A stretch of DNA of 64,000 nt from Proteles cristata cristata (Eukaryota; Chordata; Mammalia; Carnivora; Hyaenidae), in NCBI GenBank assembly GCA_017311185.1, contig JAESUZ010004919.1, positions 292,406 through 356,405 on the forward strand, read 5' to 3'. The notes under the pieces were generated by a model, which saw only the letters and a list, made by a program, of their open reading frames with translations, searched no databases and was not told the DNA's origin. The position numbers were made by a program, and so were the translations under genes. This document shows, in pieces, positions 1 through 11,959 of the stretch; position 1 is the first letter of the stretch; the number at the start of each line of letters is the position of its first letter.

Positions 1-35
1 CGGACGCTTAACCGACTAAGCCACCCAGGCGCCCC
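1..35 (-). mobile_element. 5' head of a young felid tRNA-Lys SINE, cut by window edge
   Basis: The first 35 bases are the reverse complement of the SINE head (GGGGCGCCTGGGTGG followed by CTTAGTCGG). The body lies to the left, outside the window. The CTTAGTCGG spelling is shared with the youngest copies here, for example those near 9.5, 31.3 and 41.1 kb. Confidence 0.9.
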
Positions 36-66
36 TAGAAAAGTTTTTTAAAAGGAAGAAAGAGGA

Positions 67-252
67 GTTTGTGAGTGGCCAGTCATTTGAGGATCCAACT
101 CTTGATTTGGGTTCAAGTCAAAATCTCATGGTTCATGGGTTCGAGCTCACGAGCTCTGCACTGACAGCGTGGAGCATGCTTGGGATTCTCTTTCTGCATC
201 CCTTCCTCTCTGCCTCTCTTTCTCAAAATAAATAAATAAGCTTAAAAGAAAA
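67..252 (+). mobile_element. Old tRNA-Lys SINE (carnivore CAN/SINEC type)
   Basis: A degraded head (GTGAGTGGCCAGTCATTTGA) is followed by the older-subfamily spacer AACTCTTGATTTGG, the B-box area GGTTCATGGGTTCGAGC, a CT-rich segment and the tail AAAATAAATAAATAAG. The many substitutions mark an old insertion. No clear TSD is seen. Confidence 0.85.
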
Positions 253-1248
253 CATTTGAAAAGAAGAAAGGCACCAAATAAGACTGCATTCGCACTCCCT
301 TTCTTCCTGCTTGCCTGGTTTGATCCTTTCTTCTATAATTATTTTCTAAGTGTGAAGATAAGAGCTGTTAAGTGTTCTAAGTCTGAATTCCTTTGACTAT
401 TCACAATTTATTTTTGTTTCTTCAAATTGCAAAACTTTTTAGAATTCAGTTTTCACATGTGAAAAATGAGAGGTTTTGAAGATAATTTCTAGAATGTATT
501 TTTGTATTTCTATCATAACTCAGGGAGGTTGTAAATGCAGTGAAACTTTTTGTTTTTACTTTAGCAGAATCCTTCAGATAAAGTCTATTTTTGTACTCTG
601 TTATAGTTAAGCAACATTGCTATGATAACAGATCATTTCAGTCAATAAGTACTCATTCTTGTGGATTGCCATATCATTTAGTGCTGACAGATAACAGAAA
701 CTATTCTAGATATTTAAATCAGGATGGGTTTTGCTATTGGGAATGAGATGCTAACAACAATGTTCTAATGGTTGGAAGAATACACTTTGTGTGAACCTTA
801 AATGGCAAAACTCACCAAACAAGGTAACTGCTACCTTTACCATAATCAGGAAGCTCTGCCAATGACACATATTCAAATACAACTGTTGATTCTAGAAATA
901 TATCATAGCTACAATATGAAGATAGAGAATTGGCCCTCTGAATTGCTGGACCTGGAGCCATTCCCTGTCTGTTGGCACCACAAAAGAAAAACAGGTGGTC
1001 CTTTCCTGCTCAACTCCCCATTTAGCTCTGTTCTGGATTCAAGATTTAGGTAAATACCTTCCAAACGGATGGCAGAAATGTAGTCAGAAGAAGCCTAGGA
1101 AATACAATGATGTTTCTCTTGTGAATGCAGTTCAGCAAGTTGCATTAGAAGTTTTGGCAAATATAGAAGAAGCTAATTCACCATATCTACCACAGTAACA
1201 TAATTTTTGACTTGATAGAGCACTGATTTATTTATGAGTAGTAATATT
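253..1248. other. AT-rich non-repetitive DNA; no supported gene
   Basis: No repeat is recognised. Two overlapping short open frames (802-1053 and 995-1198, plus strand, different frames) together read about 130 codons and end at a TAA. I cannot match either to a family. There is no poly-A tail or TSD to mark a retrocopy, so they are treated as chance or, at best, an unidentified decayed pseudogene. Confidence 0.5.
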
Positions 1249-1452
1249 AATTTTTAAATTTTTAATGTTTACTTTTGAGAGACAGAGGTTGAGGGGGGAG
1301 GGGCAGAGAGAGGGAGACACAGAATCCAAAGCAGGCTCCAGGCTCTGAGCTACCAGTTCAGAGCCCAATGTGGTGCTCAAATCCACAAATGGTGAGATCA
1401 TGACCTGAGCCAAAGTCAGACACTTAACTGATTGAGCCACCCAGGCACCCTG
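1249..1452 (-). mobile_element. tRNA-Lys SINE, antisense
   Basis: The left end is the T-rich tail (TTTTTAATGTTTACTTTTGA), followed by the GA-rich segment. The right end is the head complement TGAGCCACCCAGGCACCC. An open frame at 1228-1440 lies entirely in this element and is not a gene. Confidence 0.93.
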
Positions 1453-2995
1453 GTAATACTACTTTTTTAAAGGGAAAGATCTGTTTTCATCTTTTGCCAA
1501 AAGATCTTTCCATCTTTTACCATCTGTATCAAAACTGAAAGTCCCATTCATTAAAAATAAGTTTCTCTCTTTGCACCATTTCCTGTGCTAAAATATTGTA
1601 ACTTTGCAGGTTATAAATATATAGGAATATCATTTAGCTCCCAGCCATGACCAGAAGTCTTTCTGATGCAATCATTTGTAAAATCAAATTGGTTTCAAAC
1701 AACTACATATCAGTTAGAAGTGGTTTGACTGCCAGGCTTCTGTTTTGAAGGCACTCAGAGTATGCTTGAATCCTTTTAGGTAAAAGAAAAATGGAAGGCT
1801 CAAGAAAATAAAGACATTGAAATCACAATAAGATGAGGCACAAAGAATTATAATTTAGAAATAGAAATTTTTTCAGTAATTGAAGTAAATCCTTACCCCA
1901 AAATGAAAGAAAATAATCAGCTGAATGGCAAAGTGAAAAAAAAAAGTTAAACATTTGATGGCCATACTTAAGTATAAAAGATTATTAAATTAAGAAAGAA
2001 TCTATATTAATGTAAGAAAGTAATTTTCTTAGTCACGGGTAATGATAAAAATGAAAAGTTTAAAACAAAACCATATAAAATGTCCAGTGTATTTTGGATA
2101 TGTACATCTTTTAAAAAGTATGACAGTCTACAGAAGGAACATTTCTACTGTGACTTAAGCATCTGAAAAAAATGTACTTTTACGTTCTTATTGACATACT
2201 TAAGCTAAATAGATGGCAAAGTACTCTGTTGACAACTTTCCTTCAATATTGCTTTTATTCTCATACAGCTCAGCAGGAAACACTGAAATCAAAGGATGCA
2301 ATTTTCTTACTTGAAATAGAGATGTGTAGCAAGCATTCATGAGGGCATAGGGTAGGCAGGAATTGTATTCAATCTGGCTTTTCTCCACTGGCAACTCTCA
2401 CCCTGTGTGTTAACATGAAATAGTGAATGGAAAACTGAAAGGATCCAGGACTTCAGTTAGGAAGGACTCTTAAAATAATAGTCTCAGTTCCCAAAGCCTA
2501 ATGCCCTTTATCTTGTGGTGTGTAGAGACAATTCAACCTTAAAAATGTTTTTCTTTCTTTCTTTCTTTCTTTTTTTTTGGTGGAATTTTATCTCCATTGT
2601 GTAACAAAATTTATTCTCATGTTTTAAAGAGAACATTTTTAAAACACGTGAAAGAGACAAGCATGTGGGCCATTTATTTATGTATTTAACCTTAGATAAT
2701 GTTTATGAGTAAAAATCCGAAGTCAGTGTTACATGAGAAAAGAGACTCCTGATGAAATTACAGCTGAATAGCCTGTATGTTTGTGTACTTGTACAGGGTG
2801 TATACTCTTCAAAATCGGGAAAGACAACAAACATGCTGAAGGGAATAGGAAGAACCTTCAGATTCTCAAAATTTCCCTTTTCATATGCAATATTTTAAAA
2901 ATATACAAACAGAAAATTATTTGAAGACTTTTTGTTTGGTTGGTTTTGTTTTTGGTCTAACAGCCATTAACTAATACTCTTGTATTGTATATAAA
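1453..2995. other. Unique AT-rich DNA with a short TTTC repeat
   Basis: Nothing gene-like is seen. A short CTTT run followed by poly-T sits near 2548-2578. Open frames here are below 65 codons with no recognisable product. Confidence 0.5.
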
Positions 2996-3245
2996 ATAGG
3001 AAACATACATTATGCCCATTATGCTTACACTTCACGAAGGACTTTACCTTTACAAATTTATTTAATACTTCAGACAGCTCTGTGAGGAAATTAGATGAGT
3101 TCCCTCCTATCTCCTGATAGGAGGAAGTTGAGGGTGGGAGGTATCAATTGCCCAGGGAAATACCAACAGTGACAGACCCAGGATTTGAGATCCTTGCTCA
3201 CTGATCATGTGGACAATGCTCTGAATCATGCCACCATATTGTCTC
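2996..3245 (-). repeat. Decayed MIR-like fragment, antisense
   Basis: The order of elements resembles an antisense MIR: a Pu-rich GAGGAAGTTGAGGG block, then ATTGCCCAGGGAAATACCAA, then GACAGACCCAGGATTTGAGA and ATGCTCTGAATCATGCC. This mirrors the core 'gaggaaactgag ... cagagctgggatttgaa ... atgctct'. Heavily diverged. Confidence 0.5.
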
Positions 3246-4309
3246 TGGAATATTGATGACCTGAGGCAATCTTTAGTGATCTTTAGTGTCACTACCCACA
3301 GGTGATAATAAAGACTGAAAAGGAAACTTATTTCTGATTTCTGAGGAATACTTGTGTCATTTTATTTAAGATATGTGAACCATTCTTTTAAACTTCCTAT
3401 TCTAACTTAATTCTCTTGATTTGCAATAAGATTCTTTACAGAAATATGGAGGTGTTTTCTTTCCACTTATTCACATCTTCAAAAGGATAAAATGTTAAAA
3501 GATACAGAAATTAAAAAGATGATATGGGGAGGCTTTTTTAAATTATAGAATTAGAATTTCTGAAGGGGAAGTACATAATTTACATTTTAAAAAATGAGAA
3601 ATTCTGATGAACTACTAAGGTTTTATATTAATAATAAAGCATTTCTGTCTACCATATTCCAAGTCTGGAATCAGAGTGGGTATGGAATAATACAATTTAT
3701 ATTCAGAGGTATCTTATTCTTTAAAAAGAGACGAAATTAAAAGTCAAAATTATACTAAAAATTTTTACCATTTCTATTCAATTGTTAATTTATCTGACTC
3801 TGTTGAACAATATGCATTTCATCAGGCATTACCAACAGCAATAGCAATTTATATGTTTCCACTAGAGGGTCCCCAGAACTAATTCAGATTATAGTTTATT
3901 TAATAAAATATAAATGGCTATATTTTCTCTTACTTGATCTTGCTTGATATTTTTGTTATATAATTTTTATTATGCTACTCGGAAAAGGTAGAGTGAGATA
4001 TAGTATCTGTTTCTGTCCTACCAGCCTCCAATAGCCAATATTTTTCTCAAAAAGTCATAGAATATTAGCAGTGAAAACATTGATTACATTGGTCCTCATC
4101 TTCTTATCAGATGGTCACTGAACATCTTACTGATCACGTTCAAATGTGAAAGTCTTGTTCTGGAAGTATCTGTACTCCATGCTGTAAATGCCCTGAAGGT
4201 TGGAAGTGTACATTTATTTTACTGTATTCTAAATGGACCTACTCCAAATTATTTTACTTCTCTTCAGCATACAATCTGTTTCTGTAAGTATTTTAGAAAT
4301 CTCTACCTG
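3246..4309. other. Unique AT-rich DNA; nothing recognised
   Basis: A long AT-rich stretch without SINE, LINE or gene signatures and without open frames above background. Confidence 0.5.
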
Positions 4310-4654
4310 TATTCATTCCCCTATACGATCTGTTGTTCCCTCTTTGACCTCAATTGTTACTACTTAACCTTATTTGCCATCTTGTTGGCCTCTTGTATGC
4401 TCCCACCTCAGGGAACTTGCTGGCTGGTTTCTCTAACTAGACATCATTTCCTCAGATATATATTTGGTTAACTGACTTGCCTCCTTCATACTTTTGCTTA
4501 AATATTATCTTCTGAATGAGCTCTGGTGTAAATGCCTTATTTAAATTATGAGCCAACCACCCTTCTAACACTACACTATAATTCAGATCCCTTTTATACT
4601 GTTTTATTTTTCCATAGTACCTACCACCTTCTAACATATATAACTTCTTTTAAG
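4310..4654 (+). mobile_element. LINE-2 3' region, left part
   Basis: The text follows the L2 3' end: TTTGACCTCAATTG, CTCAGGGAACTTGC, a TCATACTTTTGCTTAAATAT-type stretch, then TTTCCATAGTACCTACCACC and TTCTAACATATATAAC. The element resumes after the SINE at 4655-4876. Old and diverged. Confidence 0.6.
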
Positions 4655-4876
4655 TGTTTTTTTTAAGTTTATTTATTTTGAGAGATGGAGAGAAGGAGAG
4701 AGTTTATGCATGGACAGGGGATGGGCAAAGAGAGAGAAGGAGAGAAAAGAACCTCAAACAGGCTCCACGCTCAGTGCAGAGCCCAATGTAGTGCTCTAAC
4801 CCATGAACACTGAGGTCACAACCTGAGCCAAAATCAAGAGTTGGATACTTAACCAACTGAGCCATCCAGGCACGAC
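4655..4876 (-). mobile_element. tRNA-Lys SINE inserted in L2, antisense
   Basis: Tail complement TTTTAAGTTTATTTATTTTG at left, GA-rich middle, AACCAACTGAGCCATCCAGG at right. It divides an L2 3' end into two parts, so it is younger than the L2. Confidence 0.93.
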
Positions 4877-4990
4877 TTTTTAAATTATATTTAATTTTAA
4901 TTATTGTTCTCTCCCTTTCTAAAGGCTCATTTCTAGGAAATAATGAATATTTTTATATCTTTCATTCACTAATTTATCCCAAATATTTCC
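4877..4990 (+). mobile_element. LINE-2 3' end, right part
   Basis: Continues the L2 text after the SINE: TTGTTCTCTCCCTTTCTAAA and GCTCATTTCTAGGAAATAAT, then an ATTCACTAATTTATCC-like terminus. Confidence 0.45.
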
Positions 4991-6942
4991 AAGTATCCCA
5001 AGTACCATTTGGAACTGCGCATAATGATAACTAGTGGATATTTCACTTGGACTATATTCTTATTAAACAGACACTAGATTTTGTTCATTTAAAGATGTTT
5101 TTATTTGCTTGTCTCTTTATGTACTTTCACCAGATATATATTATTACCTCTTTTTTATACATCTTTGCATAATGAGGAGAATGTAAATAAAATGAATATT
5201 CAATACTAAGCAACTATCCACTATAAGTTATTGCTAGGATTAGAAAAAAAAGTCACAAATCAAAATATTACATGCAAAAACTTAGCCAGTTGTCTGTGAA
5301 GTAAATTTACATGTGATTTTGTTGTTATCTATCTGTATCTTTTTCCTTCTAAGGCAAGAAACAATTGTGTAAGAAGAATAACGCAAGTTTTTCATTTATG
5401 AGACTGTTAAAATATGGAGAGACATCAGATAAACAAATCTATCCAGTACATGCTACAGGCATCTAAGAAATATTAAATTCTAGGTTGGAATTTACCTACA
5501 AAGTGTTAGTTATGTTTCTTTAATGAAGGTTGTTGCAAGAGCTGCTTATAACAGGTAAACATATATTGACTAACAAGGAAAAATTCCTTTTGCAGGTAAG
5601 TGCCAGATAAAAATCCGGCCATTTACAAGTTATTATATATAATCTATTGTCTCTACTCTATGAGTAATCAAAGGTGCTGTCACAGAATATATACTTTATC
5701 TATAAGTGCTGTGATTGGAAATGCCAAAGTCAAAGATAACATTTCTGATGCCATATTAGAGTATAGGAAACAGGATACTCCTGGTTAAAAAAAGAAACCT
5801 GAGCAATTCATCACAATCTTTTCAGAAATTTTCATAAAATTTACAGTGACCTAAATGTGGCAGTTTGGTCCATGCATTTATTACTACTTGTTCTGAAACC
5901 ACATAGCAGTGATGTTCAGAGATTTTCTTCCAAATAATGGGAATACTTTAACATTTCTTTAGTATCCTTTGAATGCAGTGAGAACAGGAAACTTTAATAA
6001 TGTAATCTACAAATAAATAGAAGAGTAGATAATATGTATAAATTATATGTTATAACTGAATTCAGCAGCTCAGTTTTTACATTAGGTACTACAATAAGAA
6101 GAATTATTTGAATTGATTTAAAATTATATTGTCAACATGTTCATTTGCTACTGAACATAATGCACACTGTTAACTAAAAGAATCTCCTCTTTGTAAGATG
6201 TTTCAGTTTGCTTCTTTGAAAAACAGAAGCAAAGGAAAAAATGTTTCCTACAAGAAGATGTGTAATGTATTTTTCCACAAAATACTTCACAGGATTCAGC
6301 AGGCAGTAGATCAGGAGATAATGATACAATGGTAAGGTAATATGGAAATGAGTTAGTGGAGGTGAGGCTCTAATCAATTAAAAAAAAAAAAACTATGATA
6401 GGGAAAGATGAGACAGAGTACAAGGTAAATAAGAAAGAATTTAGAATTTAAAATCAAATTTGGACATAATTAGAAAGACTAAAGCGAACAAACAAAAAAT
6501 TCTAACCCTGGGAGAAAGAAATGGTTTGAAAATGTTAAAACCTGTTTCCTAAGGCTGAGGAGTCTTTCACGTGCATGGAACAGGACTGTTTTACAGAATT
6601 TGTACATTGTCTCCAGTGTTTTCCTCTTTATCAGCATTCCAAGATTTCTCAGCTTTAGTTAAGCAATTTCTCCTATCTTAGATATATAAGAGAAAAAAAG
6701 AGAAGTCCAGGATTAACTTAAATAGAGAAGAACCATCTCCCAAATACAAATGCCAGCATGAAAGTAAGATGGAGACAAAGAGCAGTGAATGATCATCCTT
6801 AAGAGTGAATCAAAGAGATGATAGAAGTCTTGACAAGGCAGTAAAATAATGAGCAGTTAACAGGAAACTTGGAATAAACTAGAAAGTGATTATCTAGATC
6901 TCTTCCTATTTCTATCTGTACCTGCATCTATATCTATTTTAA
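4991..6942. other. Unique AT-rich DNA; nothing recognised
   Basis: No repeat, RNA gene or coding signature is recognised. The few open frames are about 61-67 codons, within chance expectation. Confidence 0.5.

Positions 6943-6973
<31 letters not shown>
6943..6973. repeat. (CA)n microsatellite
   Basis: About 15 uninterrupted CA units followed by AGCTATAG. Confidence 0.97.
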
Positions 6974-7014
6974 GCTATAGCTTAAAAGAAATGTTTGAAA
7001 TGATATATGCTGAC

Positions 7015-7330
7015 ATCCAGTTGACAAATACTGATTAAATGTCTTCCCTGTTGAAACATGCTGTACACATGATTACAGTGTAGCTATGAATGAGGCAGAT
7101 ATAGCTCCCTACCCTCTTGGAGTGTACAATTTAGCAGACAAGACATGCTTAAAAATAGCAAATAATTTAAAAGTTATGGGTAACAAAATGGCAAAAAGGA
7201 GAAACCAAGAAGCTGCTGTGGGACCACATAATAAGGAGATCTAAGGTAATCTGGTAGGGCAGGTCAGGATTAATGTCCTGCAGAACTGAAATTTCAGCAG
7301 AGTATAAATGGTGAACAATAAAGAGAAGAA
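7015..7330 (-). repeat. LINE-2-like remnant, antisense
   Basis: CTCTTGGAGTGTACAATTTA, followed by CAAGACATGCTTAAAAATAG and later GGTCAGGATTAATG / CTGAAATTTCAGCAGAG, resembles the reverse of the L2 3' region ('catggagcttacattctag', 'gacatttgagctgag'). Strongly decayed. Confidence 0.4.
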
Positions 7331-7985
7331 TCCCCGCTGTGAGTAGTCTGCTAGTTGCTGAGTATGTCTATCCAATTCTCTACTCTGTAGTTGGGAAAAT
7401 AACTGTAGCATGGGTTCTGGAAGGCACTGGGCTCAGTGTGAGATGGAGCTGAGCTACAACTCCATTGATCATCTGACCTCTTTAAGCCCTTACTCAGACT
7501 GGTAGAACACGGTGATGTTTTGGGTGTCCTGAAATTGGTGCTAGTTCAGAGCCAGTGTTTGGCAATTCCCAAAGGTCTGATTATTTCTTTTTCCCCAATG
7601 GATGATTGCTCTGATAAAAGGCCGTAAGTCCTTTTGGGGAAGTCTGGGAGAAAGGTTAACAGCATGCATTTTTGTCAGTGTAATGGGATCCCTCATCTCC
7701 ATTTCCTCTTTATTCATGGGATCTGTTAACTGGTTTAACTTTGGGACTTGATTCTTCATTTTTATGATTCAAGTTAGATGTTTGTTCACTTTTCCCCCTT
7801 GCCTCTCATTTCCTTCTTCTCTGACTTCAATTTGTTATCTGCCTACTACCCTTTTTTAAGTTATTGATGACCTCTGTTTGATTCAATTAGTCATTTGATC
7901 CCTTAGCAGCTTACCACCTGGGGGCCCCTCTTTGCTTCTTAAAACGTCCCACTATGCATCACTGAACGCACATGCAAAATATGCA
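7331..7985. other. Unique sequence; no gene recognised
   Basis: Slightly less AT-rich than its surroundings. The minus-strand frame at 7541-7759 (72 codons) has no recognisable domain. Confidence 0.45.
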
Positions 7986-8110
7986 TTAGATTGTGACTTT
8001 CCATTATGCAAAACCCTTTGATAACTGCCTATACCCATAAGGATAAAGTCCTAAATTCTTCAAAGTTTGTTTACGTGCTTTCCTCACACTATATTTTTCT
8101 TTTGTGGTTG
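7986..8110 (+). repeat. LINE-2-like fragment
   Basis: The phrase TAAGGATAAAGTCCTAAATT followed by TGTTTACGTGCTTTCCTCAC parallels the L2 section 'aggataaagtccaaactcctta ... ctcc'. Short and diverged. Confidence 0.4.
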
Positions 8111-8115
8111 AAAAG

Positions 8116-8135
8116 AATATATATATATATATATG
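8116..8135. repeat. (AT)n microsatellite
   Basis: About nine AT units in AAGAATATATATAT. Confidence 0.8.
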
Positions 8136-9482
8136 ATATGGCCAGTTTCAAAATACCTTATAAAATCAAGTTTTAATCTCCAAAATAAACTAGAAATATT
8201 TAAAATACATGAAATTTCATTTTACATTAAAGCATGCAAGTAGGAACACTAATTAAAATCTGACATGGCTCATTGAGAGTACTTAGCGAATAAAAAAAGC
8301 CATTCAGAATAAAACTAAGAGCAACAAAACCAGAAGATAATTGGTAAATGGAGGAGATCATGAAGCCTGAGACTCAAAAAAAGAGAAGTCTCCAGGCTCA
8401 TGAATTAGAGGCAGGAATTCCCAGATCTCAGGGGGAAAAAAAAATGCCTGGAGGAAACGAGTTATTGTGAATCAATTCTGACAAAATTATGCTGAGTCAG
8501 TCCCATGTGAGACTTCTCTAAGAAAGTGTTCTCCCTGTTAAATCTGTTACCACCCTTCCCGCAATCAGGAATTCCTATGACAAGTTCCAAATATCCAGCA
8601 ATAATACACAGGTCAACAAAGAATTCACCAGAGGCTCCTCACTATGAAAAAGAAAATGTCAAAAGAAGGAAGGAAATTAGTGGTATTGAGGGGAGAAGGA
8701 TGTCTTTTTGAAGTTATGCAAGTTAAATGCTTAATTGAATGTGGAAGAGGTGGGTGTTATAGACAATAGATATTGATGATGATGGAGAGAGAAGTAAATA
8801 ATGGTGAAAGCAAGAGGCAGAAAGGAATGGAAATCAGTGTACAGGTGAAAGAAGGACAAAATATTATTTAATGCAAAGTAGTATTTTACTTTTATGAAAA
8901 GAAATTGCACAGGATACATTTTTCTATTCTTTTCTATTTTTTCCACTCGGTGGGGAAAAGGCAATCCTTCAAGTTCTCTTTCATACTGAAATTGCATAAT
9001 CTAAGTATTGCAGTAGTAACAGCTCTCTCAAACAGCTGGTGTGCTTATGTGTGTATGAGCAGAAAGTGCCCTGCCCACGAGGGCAGTTTCTCCTTTTGAC
9101 ATCTTTTGGCCATTTTATCTAATACCTGACACCAGGCACCTCTATTGGCAGTCATGTCATCACTGGCTTTCCCCAGGCATTTAGGGTGTCATTAGGCCTT
9201 GGGCTTTTTGTAGCAAGAAAGGATATATACTTTTTCTCATGTCATAGTTGGCAGCCTTTCTGTGAAATTACTGCAGTGCTCTCATGTGCCAGATGCCAAT
9301 GAGATTTGAAGGAAAGGGACAAGTACTATAGATATTTCCTGTAGATAAATAGATGGAACCTGTCTTTAAGACTGATGGAGGAGATGCAAACCCACAGACG
9401 GACAATTATTTGTAATGTGCTTCCTTCTCTGGCATTCAAATATAAAAAGATGAATAAGTTAAAAGTATCAAAGATAAATTTA
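8136..9482. other. Unique sequence; no gene recognised
   Basis: Opposite-strand open frames overlap at 8731-8997 and 8905-9099. Neither has a recognisable domain. There is one short A run near 8433-8443. Confidence 0.5.
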
Positions 9483-9496
9483 AAAATATTCATGCA
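9483..9496. repeat. Left TSD of SINE at 9497-9732
   Basis: AAAATATTCATGCA is repeated exactly at 9733-9746, bracketing the SINE. A perfect 14-bp duplication indicates target-primed insertion with little later mutation. Confidence 0.95.
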
Positions 9497-9732
9497 GGGG
9501 CGCCTGGGTGGCTTAGTCGGTTAAGCGTCCGACTTTTGCTTAAGTCATGATCTCACGGTTCGTGGGTTTGAGCCCCGCGTCGGGCTCTGTGCTGACTGCC
9601 AGCTCAGAGCCTAAGGCCTGTTTCAAGTCTGTGACTCCCTCTCTCTCTGACCCTCCCCTGCTCATGCTGTCTCTCTCTCTCCTAGAAATAAATAAAACAT
9701 TAAAATAAATAAAATAAATAAATAAATAAATG
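9497..9732 (+). mobile_element. Young felid SINE with perfect TSD
   Basis: Complete: GGGGCGCCTGGGTGGCTTAG head, GCTGACTGCCAGCTCAGAGC middle, CT-rich segment, CCTAGAAATAAATAAAACAT tail ending in an AATA/AAAT microsatellite. It carries recognisable tRNA-like A- and B-box regions. A frame at 9540-9791 on the minus strand is SINE-derived. Confidence 0.97.
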
Positions 9733-9746
9733 AAAATATTCATGCA
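9733..9746. repeat. Right TSD of SINE at 9497-9732
   Basis: Second copy of AAAATATTCATGCA. Confidence 0.95.
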
Positions 9747-9963
9747 TATAGATGGAAGCAAAATTGAGTGAAAGGAGAATTCACAATACAAAAGAAAATT
9801 TTGAAGATGAAGAAAACAAATCTATAAAGAGGAAGGAGAAAAAGGTAGTGAGTCGTGAGTAGAGAAAACAGGAAAGGTATCTCATGCAATTTAGGAAACC
9901 TTTAATGTTCTACCTGAACAAAATCAGTTCCTCCTATTTAATCGTTTTATTTCAATTTTATTT

Positions 9964-10010
9964 TAATATATATGTATGTATATATATGTTTAAATATATA
10001 TACATGTAAT
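9964..10010. repeat. AT-rich inverted repeat
   Basis: ATGTATATATAT ... ATATATATACAT form facing arms around TTTAA. Likely a microsatellite-derived palindrome. Confidence 0.6.
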
Positions 10011-10184
10011 TGATACAGGTATGATCAGAATTTTTAGAAATTAATTATTAGTTAATATATCAGAGCCAACTTTTGATAGTACAGCAAAACACAGAGCCCT
10101 GAGGTAATAAAATGAATTCCCTTGATTTATAGAGGTATTTATAAGTTATATTAGCATACATATTTTTAACTAATTATGCCATCA

Positions 10185-10295
10185 ATCTTAGGAGTATACA
10201 GGGCAAGTGTTACTGGTTACAGATGAGGAAATTGGTACCTAAGACAAAGCAGTGATAAACGGAAATGGGGCTAGAAAACTGGCTTTCTTCCTTCC
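10185..10295 (-). repeat. MIR-like fragment, antisense
   Basis: TTACAGATGAGGAAATTGGT, then AAATGGGGCTAGAAAACTGG, is the antisense MIR core order. Confidence 0.55.
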
Positions 10296-10456
10296 ATTTC
10301 CACCTCTTGTTATTTTTACACTACAGCTCCAAAAGCATCAGACAAGGCAATTTAGGGTGAATGTAATAAGAAGAGTATAATAAACAAGCAGACACAACTA
10401 AACTAGGAGAGTATAAAAATGATTATTATCCAGAAATGTCACAGTGATACTCTAGA

Positions 10457-10497
10457 ATATATATATTTATATATACTCCAAAATATATATATATTGG
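10457..10497. repeat. AT-rich palindromic tract
   Basis: GAATATATATATTTATATATACTCC followed by AAAATATATATATATTGG. Simple-sequence origin. Confidence 0.6.
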
Positions 10498-10650
10498 CAA
10501 GGGGAAGATGTAAGTGGTGGAAAAGCTATGTGAGACATGAAAAGGGAGAATGAGCGATAGGTGTAATGCTACTAGTCAATCTTACATCATTACTCTACTT
10601 GGTCAGGGAAGCTATAGAACATTGCTTTACAAAGTCTATTTTAAAGATAT

Positions 10651-11130
10651 ATTACCCAGGATTCTCCAGAGAATTGGGACCAGTAGGAGCTAAATAAGTA
10701 AATAAAATAAAATATATATGTATAAATGTAATATGTATTACTTTATTATATTTTATTATAAATTATATAAACATATATGATGAGAGAGATTTGTTATGTT
10801 ATTGTTAAGAGTTAACTCACATGGTTATGGAGACTGGCTAAGCTAGAATCTGTGGCAGGCTGCCAGGAGGGAGATCCAGGAAAGCCAGTGTTCTTGTTCT
10901 GATCCAAAGGCCAGTCAGTTGGAAACCCAGGAGAGTTGATAATGCTGACGAAGTCTGAAGGCAGTCTTCTGGAGAATTCTCTTTTGCTCAAGGTAGGCCA
11001 GTCTCTTGGTTCCCTTTAAGCTTCCAACTGATTGGGTGAGGCCCACCCATTTTGCCCAAAGTTCACCATTTAGATGTTGGTCTCATCCAAAAATATTCTC
11101 AAGTTAATACATCAAATTAACCATCACAAA
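10651..11130 (-). repeat. Old LTR-like mammalian repeat (MaLR-like), antisense
   Basis: Begins with the complement of a 'ctctggagaaccctgactaat' terminus (AGGATTCTCCAGAGAATTGG) and carries an AT microsatellite. It continues through TTAACTCACATGGTTATGGA, GAAGGCAGTCTTCTGGAG and GGTGAGGCCCACCCA, ending near ATTAACCATCACA. I recognise it as a common mammalian interspersed repeat. The exact family (MaLR LTR versus old L1 3' end) is not settled. Confidence 0.5.
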
Positions 11131-11214
11131 AGGAATATCCTCATTAAGAAACTAAATCTCCAGAGATGAAAATTATGTTTTGCTCTATAATTTCTACCTT
11201 GTTTTTTTAAGAAT

Positions 11215-11300
11215 AATATAATAAATATTTACTGAATATCTACTGGGTATCATGCTGTCTTCTAGGCTTTAGTGGTACAGTGGAAAAACTGACAGAATAG
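11215..11300 (-). repeat. L2 3'-end-like fragment, antisense
   Basis: AATAAATATTTACTGAATAT, then CTACTGGGTATCATGCTGTC, resembles the complement of the L2 terminus ('tttattgagcacctactatgtgccaggc'). Confidence 0.45.
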
Positions 11301-11875
11301 GTTCTTATCCTTATGCTTTTTATATGGCCATCATCACCAGTAATTTAATTCACAGGCAGTGGTATTTGAATGACTTCAGTTGTTTAAAGCAAAGGTCTAT
11401 TTCCCTAGTGTACACAGAAAATCTTTCTCCTCATGGGAAAATTCTTCCTTTGACATCTGAAATAACATAAACTCTTAGACAATTTGTGGCAGATAGAAGC
11501 ATTTAGCAATGGTTAGTGAAAGAGCTCTGAACACCTACATTGTGAGAAAGCAGAATTAAATATTTAAAAATCTTTCTATATTTTCTATCAATGTATATTG
11601 AGATCATTTTTTACCAAAAGGCTTTGCATGGAAATACAATTTCTTTCAAGTACTGCTTATAGTATATTAAGTCAGCTAGTATTGAAACCAGCTTTGAGAG
11701 GTACTATTACATGTATATGTATATTGTATCTTGTAACATCTATTTGCTCCAAATGTAAATTAAAGCACTTACTTAAACCAGAATGCTCAGTTTGTTTTGT
11801 CCTGTTTTATCCTTATTAAATTATTCAATATTAAAAAATTTTATGTGAGGCTAATATTTACCCTGAAGAAAAACT

Positions 11876-11936
11876 AAATTTTATTTAGGAATAATAAGCA
11901 TTTTATTTATAATAATAAATAAATTTTATTTAGGAA
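11876..11936 (+). repeat. Short local direct duplication
   Basis: AAATTTTATTTAGGAAT occurs at both ends of this interval, separated by an AT-rich spacer. Confidence 0.7.
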
Positions 11937-11959
11937 TGCTTGCTTATTGAAATACACAC

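Noticed and set aside
9497..9570. tRNA-like A- and B-box sequence (also in every SINE head)
   Set aside because: It is the tRNA-Lys-derived SINE head, not a tRNA gene. It lacks a cloverleaf 3' half and continues into SINE body.
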